64,000 nt of DNA, from NCBI GenBank assembly GCA_039989475.1, contig JBDXHU010000004.1, positions 62,001 to 126,000 of the forward strand, read 5' to 3'. Below the pieces are notes generated by a model, which did not search any database, was not told where the DNA came from, and saw only the letters and a program-made list of their open reading frames with translations. The DNA comes from JBDXHU01 sp039989475. GTDB taxonomy: Bacteria; Pseudomonadota; Gammaproteobacteria; Pseudomonadales; Halieaceae. Made by a program: the position numbers and the translations under genes. This document shows, piece by piece, positions 50,379-59,077 of the stretch (its first letter is position 1; every line of letters starts with the position of its first letter).

Positions 50379-51875
50379 TCAGGCCGCGATCACACAGTTG
50401 CGACCCGACTCCTTGGCCCGGTAGAGCGCGCCGTCGGCGGCTTTGAGCAGCGCCACCGGCGATTGTTGGGCGGAGGCGGCAAAGGTCGCCACGCCGGTAC
50501 TGATGGTGACTATGCGCTCGCCGTTGCAGAACTCGTGGGGAATATTGAGCGCCTCGATGTTGCGACGGATCGCATCGGCCAGTGAGGTGGCGCCCTCGCG
50601 GTCCGTGTCCGGCAGCACGCAAACGAATTCTTCGCCGCCATAGCGGGCGGCAAAATCGCTGCCGCGGCGCATGGTCGCCTGCACGGTCAGCGCCACCTGG
50701 CGAATACATTCATCGCCGGCATCGTGCCCGTAGCCATCGTTATAGGGTTTGAAGTTATCGATATCGACCATCAGCAGACTGAGTGGCTCTTTCGAGCGAA
50801 TAGCGCGCAGCCATTCAATTTCCAGGATCCGATCAAACTCCCGGCGGTTGGGGATTTCTGTAAGGCCGTCAATGCGCGCCAGCTTGCCCAGCAAATCGGT
50901 GGACTGCTTGTGCCGGGCCAGGCCACGTGAGCGCGCCAGCCACACCACTGGATCCTGGTCGCCGTGCATGTAGTCCAGGGCGCCGAGATTGAAGGCTTCC
51001 ACTTCCTGGGCGGCGTCCGCCTGCTGGTTGTAGACCACAATCGGAATATGGTGGGTCAACTCACCGGCCTGCAGCCGCAAACACAGGGGCTTATGCCGCT
51101 CATCGGCGCCATCCAGCACCACCAGGTCGGCCTGGGCCGCCTCCAGCGCCAATAGCTCAAGATCATCGCTGTACTGGGCCTGGTCGATGGCAAACTCGCT
51201 CGCAACCGGGTTCACCATGCCAATGTTATTTCCCACCACCAGGATGCGGCGTTGGGCCTGGATCTCGCAGGAGGCGCCCCGGGTGTCGGCATCGTCATGC
51301 TGTCCCTGCAGGAAGGGCATCAGCCTGGGGATAGCCGGGAAGCCCAGCATGCGTCCGCCCTGGGCGTTCTCCATGCAGGGAATGCGGCGATCAAATTGCC
51401 CTTTCTCCCACAGTTGCTGCCAGGCCGCGGTGAGCTGCTCCTCCCGGGCACCGGGTTGCAGGGCGTCCAGTCCGGCGTCGTACACCAGCCGGGTCAGCAC
51501 CACGGGATCAGAAATGTCGTCGCCATTGCGCCATAGCGCGCGGTAAATCAGGGTGCGCAAATTGCCGATACCGGGGTCGCCGCGCAACTCGCAGGCCGCT
51601 ATCAACAGGTTGGCAGCCTCGGTATTGGGCCGGCTGGCCGGCGTCACAATTTGCACTTCCGGCGCGCGCTTGCGCACCGAGGCCACCTCGGCGGTTAGCT
51701 GAGTCAGTTCCTGGAAACTGGGAGACTGGCTGTCGACAAAGGGTACGTGTTGTACCGCCTGCCAATGAATATCAAAGTCTCGCGCATACACCTGCAATCG
51801 CTCATTGAGCGCGTAGCAGTATGGACAGTTAAAATCCCCGTAAACCGTTATTAGATTCTTATCCGGCATGGCCAA
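50379..51875 (-). CDS. DsbA-like, pseudo-receiver and GGDEF fusion protein
   Basis: A 498-residue fusion. Residues 7-200 are a thioredoxin/DsbA-like domain with C17-P-Y-C20 in YGDFNCPYCYALNERL and no signal peptide, so it is cytoplasmic. Residues about 208-325 look like a response-regulator receiver, but the first acidic pair is GNN (ILVVGNN), the lysine position is lost (DYMHGD) and the T/S position is Y-N. The aspartate in VVLDGAD remains, so it is probably a pseudo-receiver. Residues 340-498 are a GGDEF domain with active GGEEF (413-417) and an intact I-site R404-G-S-D407. It would make c-di-GMP in response to a thiol or redox signal. It lies 15 bp after ispA and 26 bp before btuF. Confidence 0.85.
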   Translation of the reverse strand: MAMPDKNLITVYGDFNCPYCYALNERLQVYARDFDIHWQAVQHVPFVDSQSPSFQELTQLTAEVASVRKRAPEVQIVTPASRPNTEAANLLIAACELRGDPGIGNLRTLIYRALWRNGDDISDPVVLTRLVYDAGLDALQPGAREEQLTAAWQQLWEKGQFDRRIPCMENAQGGRMLGFPAIPRLMPFLQGQHDDADTRGASCEIQAQRRILVVGNNIGMVNPVASEFAIDQAQYSDDLELLALEAAQADLVVLDGADERHKPLCLRLQAGELTHHIPIVVYNQQADAAQEVEAFNLGALDYMHGDQDPVVWLARSRGLARHKQSTDLLGKLARIDGLTEIPNRREFDRILEIEWLRAIRSKEPLSLLMVDIDNFKPYNDGYGHDAGDECIRQVALTVQATMRRGSDFAARYGGEEFVCVLPDTDREGATSLADAIRRNIEALNIPHEFCNGERIVTISTGVATFAASAQQSPVALLKAADGALYRAKESGRNCVIAA

Positions 51876-51890
51876 CAGTGTAGACCAATC

Positions 51891-52832
51891 TCAGTGTGTG
51901 CGCGTGACTATATAGCCAGCAATTCCCCGCAACAGGTCAGCATCGCCATCAAAACCCTCAAGTGCGGCAATAGCCTCATCATGCAGCGCCTGGGCCCTGG
52001 CCCTGGCCGCGTCCAGGCCGAGAATACTGACATAGGTAGGCTTGTGATTGGCGGCATCGGCGCCGGCCTGTTTACCCAGGGTGGCACTGTCGCCAGTGGC
52101 ATCGAGCACGTCGTCACAGACCTGGAAGGCCAGGCCAATGGCGTCGGCGTAATCATCCAGGGCTGCCAGTTGTTCCTCGATGGCCCCGGCGCTAATTGCA
52201 CCCAGCGCCACACTGGCCCGAATCAGGGCCCCGGTTTTCAGCGCGTGCATGGTCTCTAACTGGTGGACATCAATGGCCTGGTCGACCGCGGCAATATCAA
52301 TTGCCTGCCCGCCCACCATACCGCGACTACCGGCCGCGGCGGTCAGGGTGCGCAACATGGCCAGGCGAATTTCCGCCGACAAGCCGGGCGCCTCTGCCAG
52401 CAGTTCCAGCGCACGGGCCTGCAAACCATCACCGACCAGGATCGCCGTCGCCTCATCGAAGGCGATATGGCAGGTAGGTTGGCCGCGGCGTAATTCATCG
52501 TTGTCCATGGCCGGCAGATCGTCGTGAACCAGGGAATAGGCGTGCAGCATCTCGGTGGCACCGGCGGCGTAGTCCAGGGCATTGAGCGCATCTCCCTCGG
52601 CCTGCTGCAAGGCGCTGCCCTCAACTGCCTGGGCGGCGGCATACACCAGTGCCGGGCGCACCCGTTTACCGCCCCGGGTCAGGGCATAGGCCGAGGCCTC
52701 AAACAGACGCACCAGGTGGGGACCGGCATTGGCGGAAAACTCACTATTGCCATGCCCGAGCAGGCGCACCAGGGCGTTGTTACAGCGTTCCTGCAGGGCC
52801 GCCAGGGCCGACGGAAAATCGTTCCCGGTCAT
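51891..52832 (-). CDS. ispA: Farnesyl diphosphate synthase (polyprenyl synthetase)
   Basis: A 313-residue trans-isoprenyl diphosphate synthase, joining IPP and DMAPP/GPP into FPP in the cytoplasm. The first aspartate-rich motif is in YSLVHDDLPAMDNDELRRGQPTCH and the second in FQVCDDVLDATGDSATLGK; GGKRVRPALVYAAAQAV is the N-terminal basic patch. The length matches IspA. Its ATG overlaps the stop of xseB (ATGA). The standard xseB-ispA-dxs order is broken: after ispA comes the DsbA-GGDEF fusion instead of dxs. Confidence 0.95.
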   Translation of the reverse strand: MTGNDFPSALAALQERCNNALVRLLGHGNSEFSANAGPHLVRLFEASAYALTRGGKRVRPALVYAAAQAVEGSALQQAEGDALNALDYAAGATEMLHAYSLVHDDLPAMDNDELRRGQPTCHIAFDEATAILVGDGLQARALELLAEAPGLSAEIRLAMLRTLTAAAGSRGMVGGQAIDIAAVDQAIDVHQLETMHALKTGALIRASVALGAISAGAIEEQLAALDDYADAIGLAFQVCDDVLDATGDSATLGKQAGADAANHKPTYVSILGLDAARARAQALHDEAIAALEGFDGDADLLRGIAGYIVTRTH

Positions 52833-53074
52833 GCTTCGTCGAGGTCCTCGGTATCCAGCGGCTCGGCCACTAACTCACCGTTTTGCTCCATCAACACCTG
52901 CACCTTCTGCTCCGCTTCCTGCAGGGCTTTCTGACACTCGCGGGTCAGCTTCACACCCTGTTCAAAGGCTTTCAGCGAATCTTCCAGGCTGAGATCACCC
53001 TCCTCCATCTGGTCGACCAGCGTTTCCAGCTGGTCAAGGGAGGCCTCGAAATCAATTTTTTTGGCTTTGGGCAT
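52829..53074 (-). CDS. xseB: Exodeoxyribonuclease VII small subunit
   Basis: An 81-residue helical protein, a textbook XseB: KIDFEASLDQLETLVDQMEEGDLSLEDSLKAFEQGVKLTRECQKALQEAEQKVQVL. It joins XseA to make the ExoVII single-strand nuclease; xseA is not in the window. It starts 41 bp from the divergent galE start and its stop overlaps the ispA start. A short acidic tail (EPLDTEDLDEA) is lineage-specific. Confidence 0.96.
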   Translation of the reverse strand: MPKAKKIDFEASLDQLETLVDQMEEGDLSLEDSLKAFEQGVKLTRECQKALQEAEQKVQVLMEQNGELVAEPLDTEDLDEA

Positions 53075-53115
53075 CAGTTACACTCAGACAGCATAAAGAC
53101 AAAGGATTGTAGCAG

Positions 53116-54129
53116 TTGAAGACTATTTTGGTTACCGGCGGTGCCGGCTATATCGGGTCTCACACCTGCGTAGAACTGCTCAACGCCGGTTACGGCGTAG
53201 TCGTGGTCGACAATCTCAGCAACGGCTGCGAGGAAGCCCTGGAGCGCGTTCAGAAACTGGCCTTTAAAGACCTGTTGTTTGTGGAGGCCGACGTGCGTGA
53301 CCAGGCGGCGATGACCCGGGTATTTGACGATTTCCCCATCGATGCGGTGATTCACTTCGCCGGGCTCAAGTCTGTGGCCGAGAGCGTGCGCGACCCGGAG
53401 CTGTATTTCGATGTGAACCTGAATGGCACGGTGGTGCTGTGCGACGTGATGGACAACCACGGCGTCAAGGATATCGTCTACAGCTCCACCGCCTCAGTGT
53501 ATGGGTTTCCCAGCAACGAACCGATTGCCGAGTTCGCCGATACCGCCCCGGCCCAGCCCTACGGCGAGTCCAAACTGGCTGCGGAGGATTACCTGCGTGA
53601 ACGCCACGAGCGAGACAGTAGCTGGAACGTCCTCAACCTGCGCTATTTCAACCCGGTCGGCGCCCACCCCAGCGGGGAGATCGGTGAAGACCCGAAAGGC
53701 ACACCGGACAATCTCACCCCCTATATCACCCAGGTCGCCATCGGCAAGCGCGATATCTTGCAGATCTTTGGCGACGACTGGGACACCGTGGACGGCACCG
53801 GTGTGCGCGATTACATCCACGTTGTCGACCTGGCCCGTGGCCACGTCAAGGCGCTGGAGAAACTCGCTGACAAGCCCGGCCAGATGGTATTGAACCTGGG
53901 CACCGGCCGCCCCTACTCCGTGCTGGAAGTGCGCGCCGCCTTCGAGCGTATCAGCAGGCAAGCCATCCCCTACGAGATCAAGGGGCGGCGCGCGGGTGAT
54001 ATCGCCATTTATTTTGCCGACCCCAGCCGCGCCGAGATGGAACTGGGCTGGCACAGCCACTACGATATTGACGACATGGCCCGGGATGCCTGGAATTGGC
54101 AGAAGAAGAACCCCCACGGCTACAGCTGA
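53116..54129 (+). CDS. galE: UDP-glucose 4-epimerase
   Basis: A 337-residue short-chain dehydrogenase/reductase-type epimerase interconverting UDP-glucose and UDP-galactose. The Rossmann motif is VTGGAGYIGSHTCVELL; the catalytic S and Y-x-x-x-K are in YSSTASVYG and PYGESKLAAE. It has LRYFNPVGAHPSGEIGEDP and DGTGVRDYIHVVDLA as in GalE. The start codon is TTG. It could feed the polysaccharide locus at the end of the window, which needs nucleotide sugars. It is divergent from xseB. Confidence 0.93.
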   Translation: MKTILVTGGAGYIGSHTCVELLNAGYGVVVVDNLSNGCEEALERVQKLAFKDLLFVEADVRDQAAMTRVFDDFPIDAVIHFAGLKSVAESVRDPELYFDVNLNGTVVLCDVMDNHGVKDIVYSSTASVYGFPSNEPIAEFADTAPAQPYGESKLAAEDYLRERHERDSSWNVLNLRYFNPVGAHPSGEIGEDPKGTPDNLTPYITQVAIGKRDILQIFGDDWDTVDGTGVRDYIHVVDLARGHVKALEKLADKPGQMVLNLGTGRPYSVLEVRAAFERISRQAIPYEIKGRRAGDIAIYFADPSRAEMELGWHSHYDIDDMARDAWNWQKKNPHGYS

Positions 54130-54134
54130 GCGCG

Positions 54135-54383
54135 TCAGCGACTAATGCCAGCAGCCTGCTCATAGAGAAATTCAGGGGCCAGGTCGGCACCGGTCGGCCA
54201 GGTCAAGGTCTGCAAGTCTGGGTCCAGTACAAAATCCTGGAAAACTGCCAGCTCCCGCAGCGGCTCAAATACCTCACCCCACAGCTGCGACTCCAAATCC
54301 ACCACGCCGGCTGTGCCATCTTCGAAACTTAGCGCAATCTTGTAGCCCGACACATAGCGCGCCCCACAAAGTTTGGGTGTCAT
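54135..54383 (-). CDS. DUF2442 domain protein
   Basis: An 82-residue protein from the ATG at 54383; a longer reading to 54404 adds seven residues that overlap the old end of the DUF4160 gene. The DUF2442 fold is shown by ARYVSGYKIALSFEDGTAGVVDLESQLWGEVFEPLRELAVFQDFVLDPDLQTLTWPTGADLAPEFLYEQ. DUF2442 and DUF4160 are commonly found side by side in mobile or accessory regions, and a toxin-antitoxin-like role has been guessed for such pairs, without proof I can cite. It ends 5 bp from galE. Confidence 0.85.
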   Translation of the reverse strand: MTPKLCGARYVSGYKIALSFEDGTAGVVDLESQLWGEVFEPLRELAVFQDFVLDPDLQTLTWPTGADLAPEFLYEQAAGISR

Positions 54384-54387
54384 GTCA

Positions 54388-54648
54388 CTAATCCAGTGGC
54401 TCAATCTTCTTCAGTGGCTGCCTTGACTGTGCCAACTTCCAGTCCAGCTAAACTTCATCTCGATGCAGCGCCAACCACTCCTGTACCAACTGTTCAGCAC
54501 GGGCTGATAGCTGGCCAGATAGTATATCGCCATTCTCGATATTTACTCTTATCTCACTTCCCGCATAGCGCGCATGAAAGTGCGGCGGAGCATGGTCGTT
54601 GTAGTACATGGCGATGACAATCCCAAAGAATCGACTAATTTCCGGCAT
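54388..54648 (-). pseudogene. DUF4160 protein with in-frame amber codon
   Basis: From the ATG at 54648 (AAGGA upstream) 66 codons give MPEISRFFGIVIAMYYNDHAPPHFHARYAGSEIRVNIENGD..., the DUF4160 fold, ending in a TAG at 54448-54450. Reading on in the same frame gives LDWKLAQSRQPLKKIEPLD and a natural stop at 54388, which is the normal family C-terminus. One sense codon was therefore changed to amber. The shortened 66-residue product lacks the last helix. The ancestral stop is 4 bp before the DUF2442 start, as expected for a coupled pair. Recoding is possible but unlikely. Confidence 0.85.
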
Positions 54649-54752
54649 TGTGGCTTCATCCTTCCCTGGATAGCTGACATTATTATGGACCAGGAAATAG
54701 CGCTGAGTTGCTATCTGCGCGCTTCAGTTGGAAAACAATCAGGAATTCAGAT

Positions 54753-56210
54753 ATGACCGATATTCTCTACCGCAGCGCGTTTGCGCTGGCTGAAGACATC
54801 AAGGCACAAACCCTCAAGTCACTGGATGTGCTGAACTTTTTCCTGGACCGGGTCGAGCAATACAACCCGGCCCTGAATTCTGTGGTGATGCTGGATGTTG
54901 ATCGCGCCCGGGCCCGGGCGGAGGCGGCCGACGCCGCTGCCGCCGCGGGAGAAGACTGGGGGCCCCTGCATGGGGTGCCGCTGACCATCAAGGATGCCCT
55001 GTGCACCGAAGGTATTGTGACCGTGGGCGGCATCCCCGAGTGCAAGGACCATGTCCCCAAAACCAATGCGCTGGCGGTGCAACGCTATATCGACGCGGGC
55101 GCCATCGTATTCGGCAAAACCAATGTGCCCTTTATGAGCTCGGACCTGCAGAGCTACAACGATGTCTATGGCACCACCAATAACCCCTGGAACGTCAAGC
55201 GTACCTGCGGCGGCTCCTCCGGCGGCGCCGCGGCCTCGGTGGCGGCGGGCCTGACCCCGCTGGAACTGGGCAGCGATATCGGCGGATCTATCCGCACCCC
55301 CAGCCACTTCAATGGCGTGTTTGGCCATAAACCCAGTTTTGGCATCGTCTCCCAGCGCGGCCACCTGCCACCCGGGGAAAACGTGATCAGCGAATCTGAC
55401 CTGTCGGTGGTCGGCCCGCTTGGCACCTGCCCAGATGACCTGGAAAAGGCGCTGGATATTGTGATCGCGCCGAACCCGGAAGACGCCCGGGCGTTTTCAA
55501 TCAAACTGCCGCCGGCTCGGACCACAGACCCCAGGCAGCTGCGGGTGGCGGTGTGGTCGGATGACCCTTTCTGCCATGTCGATACCGACATCAAGGCCGC
55601 AGTGGAAGCCGCCGCCGACTCCCTGGAAGAGGCAGGCGCCAGCGTCGACCGCACCGCCCGGCCCGACATCGACCCGGTCATGAACCTGCACAACTATGCC
55701 CATATGTTGATGGCCGCCATGGGCTCGGGCATGCCTGATGCGGTCTACGACATGATGAAACAAATGGCCGAGGCAGGCGACCCTGCCGATGTCAGCCTGC
55801 CCATGTTGCAGGCCCGGGGCATTGCCTCCAGCCACCGCGAGTGGAACCGGCAAATGGAAAAGCGCCAGCACATCCGCGCGGCCTGGACCAACTTCTTCGC
55901 CGACTACGACGTGTTGCTGTGCCCCTGCGCCCATGTCACCGCCTTCCCCCACGACCACAACCCGGACATACACGCCCGCACCCACACCGTGAATGGCGAG
56001 CAGCGTCCCTACATGGATGTACTGGGATGGGCCGGCCTGACCCTGAATGCCCTGCTACCTGTCACCGCAACCCCGATTGGGCTCAGCAGTGAAGGCCTGC
56101 CAATTGGAGTGCAGGTGGTGGCGGATTATCTGGAGGACAAAACCGCACTGGCGGTGGCGAAAATGCTGGAGCAGCATCACCGGCCGTTTACACCACCCTC
56201 AGGCTACTGA
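54753..56210 (+). CDS. Amidase signature family enzyme
   Basis: A 485-residue amidase starting at the ATG at 54753 with AGGA 8-9 bases upstream. The Ser-cisSer-Lys triad is K80 (HGVPLTIKDAL), S155 (CGGSSGGAAAS) and S179 (GSDIGGSIRTP); the spacings of 75 and 24 residues equal those of FAAH-type amidases. PLGTCPDDLEKALDIV and TPIGLSSEGLPIGVQVV are further family marks. It hydrolyses an unknown amide in the cytoplasm. A small cluster of cysteines and histidines (CPCAHVTAFPHDH) near residue 390 is typical for a subgroup. It converges with the TPR/OGT gene with a 7-bp overlap of stops. Confidence 0.92.
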   Translation: MTDILYRSAFALAEDIKAQTLKSLDVLNFFLDRVEQYNPALNSVVMLDVDRARARAEAADAAAAAGEDWGPLHGVPLTIKDALCTEGIVTVGGIPECKDHVPKTNALAVQRYIDAGAIVFGKTNVPFMSSDLQSYNDVYGTTNNPWNVKRTCGGSSGGAAASVAAGLTPLELGSDIGGSIRTPSHFNGVFGHKPSFGIVSQRGHLPPGENVISESDLSVVGPLGTCPDDLEKALDIVIAPNPEDARAFSIKLPPARTTDPRQLRVAVWSDDPFCHVDTDIKAAVEAAADSLEEAGASVDRTARPDIDPVMNLHNYAHMLMAAMGSGMPDAVYDMMKQMAEAGDPADVSLPMLQARGIASSHREWNRQMEKRQHIRAAWTNFFADYDVLLCPCAHVTAFPHDHNPDIHARTHTVNGEQRPYMDVLGWAGLTLNALLPVTATPIGLSSEGLPIGVQVVADYLEDKTALAVAKMLEQHHRPFTPPSGY

Positions 56211-58174
56211 GCGGAATCCAGGAAGCGCTGATACATATCCTGGTAGGCCTGCTCCATGGCGCGGGCAAATCCGGCCTGGTCCATAAATTCTGATGACTGC
56301 ATGCGTGCGCGCAAGCCTGCGCGCAGCTCTTGCAAGGCGTCCAGGTCCGCCGCCAGCGCCGCGCCACGCTCCACGTAGTCCTCGGCCGAATCAACCAGCC
56401 ATTCATCCAGACCCAGCCGGCGCAATATCATCGCCCCAAAGCACTGCAGGGAAAAGCTACCCGCCAGCGACAGCACTGGCGCACCCATCCATAGCGCGTC
56501 GTAAGTGGTGGTGCCTGCATTGTGGGGAAAGGGATCCAGCGCGATATCGATCTTCTGGTACTCCTGCCAGGTGGCAACGCCCCGGGTGGAGAGAAACTCC
56601 AGTTGCTCCGGCCCCACTCCCCAGCCGGCAAATTTCTCGATAAAGATGTCACGATTGCGCGGGACCTCGAAATGACTGGTGTTGAACACCAGCACCGAGT
56701 TTGGCACCCGCTTCAGGAGCTCGGCCCAGCAGGCCAACACCTTGTCATTAAAACGCACCGCCCGGGAAAAGGAACCAAAGCGAATAAAGCCATTAGCCAG
56801 TGCTGGCAACGGGCCGACCTCTGGCATGTCGCTATTGGGCAGGTAGGCGAAGGGAGGGACTGATAAGGGGTATATCTGCTCGCTGTAGAGGTGCTCACAA
56901 CCAGGCGGGGTGAACTCCGCCTCGCCGAGGTAATAGTCGATAGCTTCCAGCCCCGTGGTATACCCATAGCCCAGCCAGCTCACCTGCACCGGCGCCGGCT
57001 TATAGGACAGGGCGCGCAGCCGCTCTCCCTCGGTGTGCCCAGACAATTCCACCAACACATCAATCTGGTCGCGCTGAATCTGCTTCGCCAGCTCTTCATC
57101 TGACTGTTGGGTTACATCACGCCAACGATCAGCATGCTGCTTGTAGCGGCCGCGCCAGTGTTCCTGCTCCTTGAGCAGGCTGCGCATTCCCGCCTCGCTG
57201 ATTTTGTCTGCATGCGGCCCCTGCTTGTAGTAGCTGGCGGCATCGACCCCGCCACTGAAGTACAGGGTGATATCGAGCAAATCGCGGTCGTGGTGCTCCA
57301 GCAAGGGCATCGCGAACTTGCTGACACTGTGTGCATTATTCATGTCACCGGATACGTAGCCAACACGGAGCTTTGAGCTTGCCCGCGCCTTGCCGGGGGT
57401 ATGCACAAAGCGCTGCTCAGCAGGTACCGCGTACAACTGGTTGTAGCGCTGGTAGAAGGCAAACAGCTCTTCACCGCTCAGCTCGGGATGATAATTGAGA
57501 TGGAACAGGTAGAGGCTAAAGTTGGCCGGGGTCTCATTGTCGGCAACGAAGCTCTCAAAGGCTTCATACACTTTGTCAAAGCGCAGCCAGTCTATGTAGA
57601 GGTCAGTCTGCTGCTTGCCAATGCGGTGCCATTCTTCGGTTGCCGAAGGCGGTGTGGATTGAGCCACCTGCTGAAACAGCGCCTCGGCTTCCTCATAGCG
57701 AGACTGGCGCCGTAAAAACTCGCCATACTCAAGGCGCGCCAGTGAGCTGGGGCTGCGCTGCACAAATTCCCGGTAGTTGGCATCAGCAGATTCCATATCG
57801 CCCTGAGCCACATACACGGCCGCCAGGTGGCGAAAAATGCCCGGGTCACTGATCATGGCCAGGGATTTCTGCAAATACTCAATGGCCGGTTCAAACTTGC
57901 CCAGGTGGTAGCAGGCCATGCCCAGGTTATTAAACAGGTTGCCATCGTCCTGGCGCAGCTTGAGAGCGGCCTTTAGCGCATCGAGTGCCTTGGCGTAGCG
58001 ACCCTCGCGCAGGTACAACATGCCCAGGAAATGGCGCAGGTCATAGGATTGCGGCTGGCTCTTTAATGCGCGCAGGCACTGCTTTTCGGCAGATTTAACA
58101 TTGCCCGATTGATACAGCGCGATGACCTTGTCGATCGCTTGCTGTGGTGCTCTCACCGCGCCCCCTGCCAACAC
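56204..58174 (-). CDS. TPR protein with SPINDLY-type O-GlcNAc transferase domain
   Basis: A 656-residue protein with no signal peptide, so it is cytoplasmic. Residues about 10-190 are tetratricopeptide repeats (for example YDLRHFLGMLYLREGRYAKALDALKAALKLRQDDGNLFNNLGMACYHLGKFEPAIEYLQKSL). Residues about 260-650 form the glycosyltransferase 41 catalytic part: LRVGYVSGDMNNAHSVSKFAMPLLEHHDRDLLDITLYFSG, DVLVELSGHTEGERLRALSYKPAPVQVSWLGYGYTTGLEAIDYYLGEAEFTPP and KIDIALDPFPHNAGTTTYDALWMGAPVLSLAG. It would glycosylate Ser/Thr of proteins. The GTG at 58156 is a good alternative start (AGGGGG just upstream). It is next to the polysaccharide locus. Confidence 0.88.
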   Translation of the reverse strand: MLAGGAVRAPQQAIDKVIALYQSGNVKSAEKQCLRALKSQPQSYDLRHFLGMLYLREGRYAKALDALKAALKLRQDDGNLFNNLGMACYHLGKFEPAIEYLQKSLAMISDPGIFRHLAAVYVAQGDMESADANYREFVQRSPSSLARLEYGEFLRRQSRYEEAEALFQQVAQSTPPSATEEWHRIGKQQTDLYIDWLRFDKVYEAFESFVADNETPANFSLYLFHLNYHPELSGEELFAFYQRYNQLYAVPAEQRFVHTPGKARASSKLRVGYVSGDMNNAHSVSKFAMPLLEHHDRDLLDITLYFSGGVDAASYYKQGPHADKISEAGMRSLLKEQEHWRGRYKQHADRWRDVTQQSDEELAKQIQRDQIDVLVELSGHTEGERLRALSYKPAPVQVSWLGYGYTTGLEAIDYYLGEAEFTPPGCEHLYSEQIYPLSVPPFAYLPNSDMPEVGPLPALANGFIRFGSFSRAVRFNDKVLACWAELLKRVPNSVLVFNTSHFEVPRNRDIFIEKFAGWGVGPEQLEFLSTRGVATWQEYQKIDIALDPFPHNAGTTTYDALWMGAPVLSLAGSFSLQCFGAMILRRLGLDEWLVDSAEDYVERGAALAADLDALQELRAGLRARMQSSEFMDQAGFARAMEQAYQDMYQRFLDSAQ

Positions 58175-58489
58175 CCGCCGGGTGTCCTCGTCTCTATGGA
58201 AAAATGAGGCGGCATTATAGCCTCAAAGCCGGCCACTGCACCTCCGTGCCCAAGCGCTCACGCGGGAGCCGCGGCAAGCATCCACCAACTGCTTTAAGTA
58301 TCGGCGCTAAGCTCCTGTTTTATGGCGATTTTTACCTACAAAATTTGCTTTACTATTACCCGGGCAGTGGATACTCTTGCCCTGTGAGAGACATGAACTC
58401 TACAAAAAATAACATCATGTCGTCAGTGGAGCCTCTGACCAGGGCCCCGACCCTCAAAATCCGATCCCCGGAAACCAGGAGTGTTACTG
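58175..58489. other. 315-bp intergenic region, no gene seen
   Basis: This gap lies between the divergent OGT gene and the small STAS-like gene. It is moderately AT-rich around 58315-58420 (TTTTATGGCG..., TTTGCTTTACTATTACCC), which may hold promoters for both sides. No hairpin terminator or convincing small gene was found. An AGGAG at 58477-58481 serves the TTG start at 58490. Confidence 0.5.
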
Positions 58490-58912
58490 TTGATTCAGCA
58501 TCGTATTCTGAAAGAGAAGAGTTACGCCTACGTGGAAGTTCGGCAAACCCCGACACTGGGTGAGCTGGTACGGGCTGCACGACTGCTGGTGAAGGACGCC
58601 GATTTCTCGGCTGACCTGAACCGCATCTGCGACCTGTCCACGGCCAATCTGTCCCATTTCAAAATAGATGAACTGGTGCAGTTTGTTGACTTCGCCAAGC
58701 AATACGTCCCACTCAGCCGCACTGCCCGGGTGGCCATCGTGGCTCCGGATGAAGCGCGCAGCGGTATCCTGCGCTCCTTCGCCGAGCTTATCGATACCGG
58801 CCTGTTCCAGATGTTCTACGACCCCGCCGAGGCGGTGAAGTGGGTACAGGAGCGGCCACACGCCTACGGCGAGGACGGGGAGTTTTGCAAGATTCTGGGT
58901 GGGGTGGCGTAA
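58490..58912 (+). CDS. Small STAS/SpoIIAA-like protein of unknown function
   Basis: A 140-residue protein started at TTG 58490, which has AGGAG exactly 8 bases upstream; the GTG at 58481 overlaps that site and is poor. It reads YAYVEVRQTPTLGELVRAARLLVKDADFSADLNRICDLSTANLSHFKIDELVQFVDFAKQYVPLSRTARVAIVAPDE, an alternating beta-alpha pattern of the SpoIIAA/STAS-like or DUF type found in many marine gammaproteobacteria. No phosphorylatable serine can be pointed to with confidence. It is isolated on the plus strand before the polysaccharide region; the role is unknown. Confidence 0.72.
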   Translation: MIQHRILKEKSYAYVEVRQTPTLGELVRAARLLVKDADFSADLNRICDLSTANLSHFKIDELVQFVDFAKQYVPLSRTARVAIVAPDEARSGILRSFAELIDTGLFQMFYDPAEAVKWVQERPHAYGEDGEFCKILGGVA

Positions 58913-59077
58913 CTCATAAAGACCACTTTCACCAAACCGCTATCTTCCTTCCATCCAATAAGTGTAGGAAGCTACTCAGTCATGGTCAGGTAGCACCAGA
59001 TTGAGGAGGGAGAACGCTTGAAGCCTCAGCTAGATTGAAACAGGCAGAACTAGACGTTATATTGACGCCCTACACAT

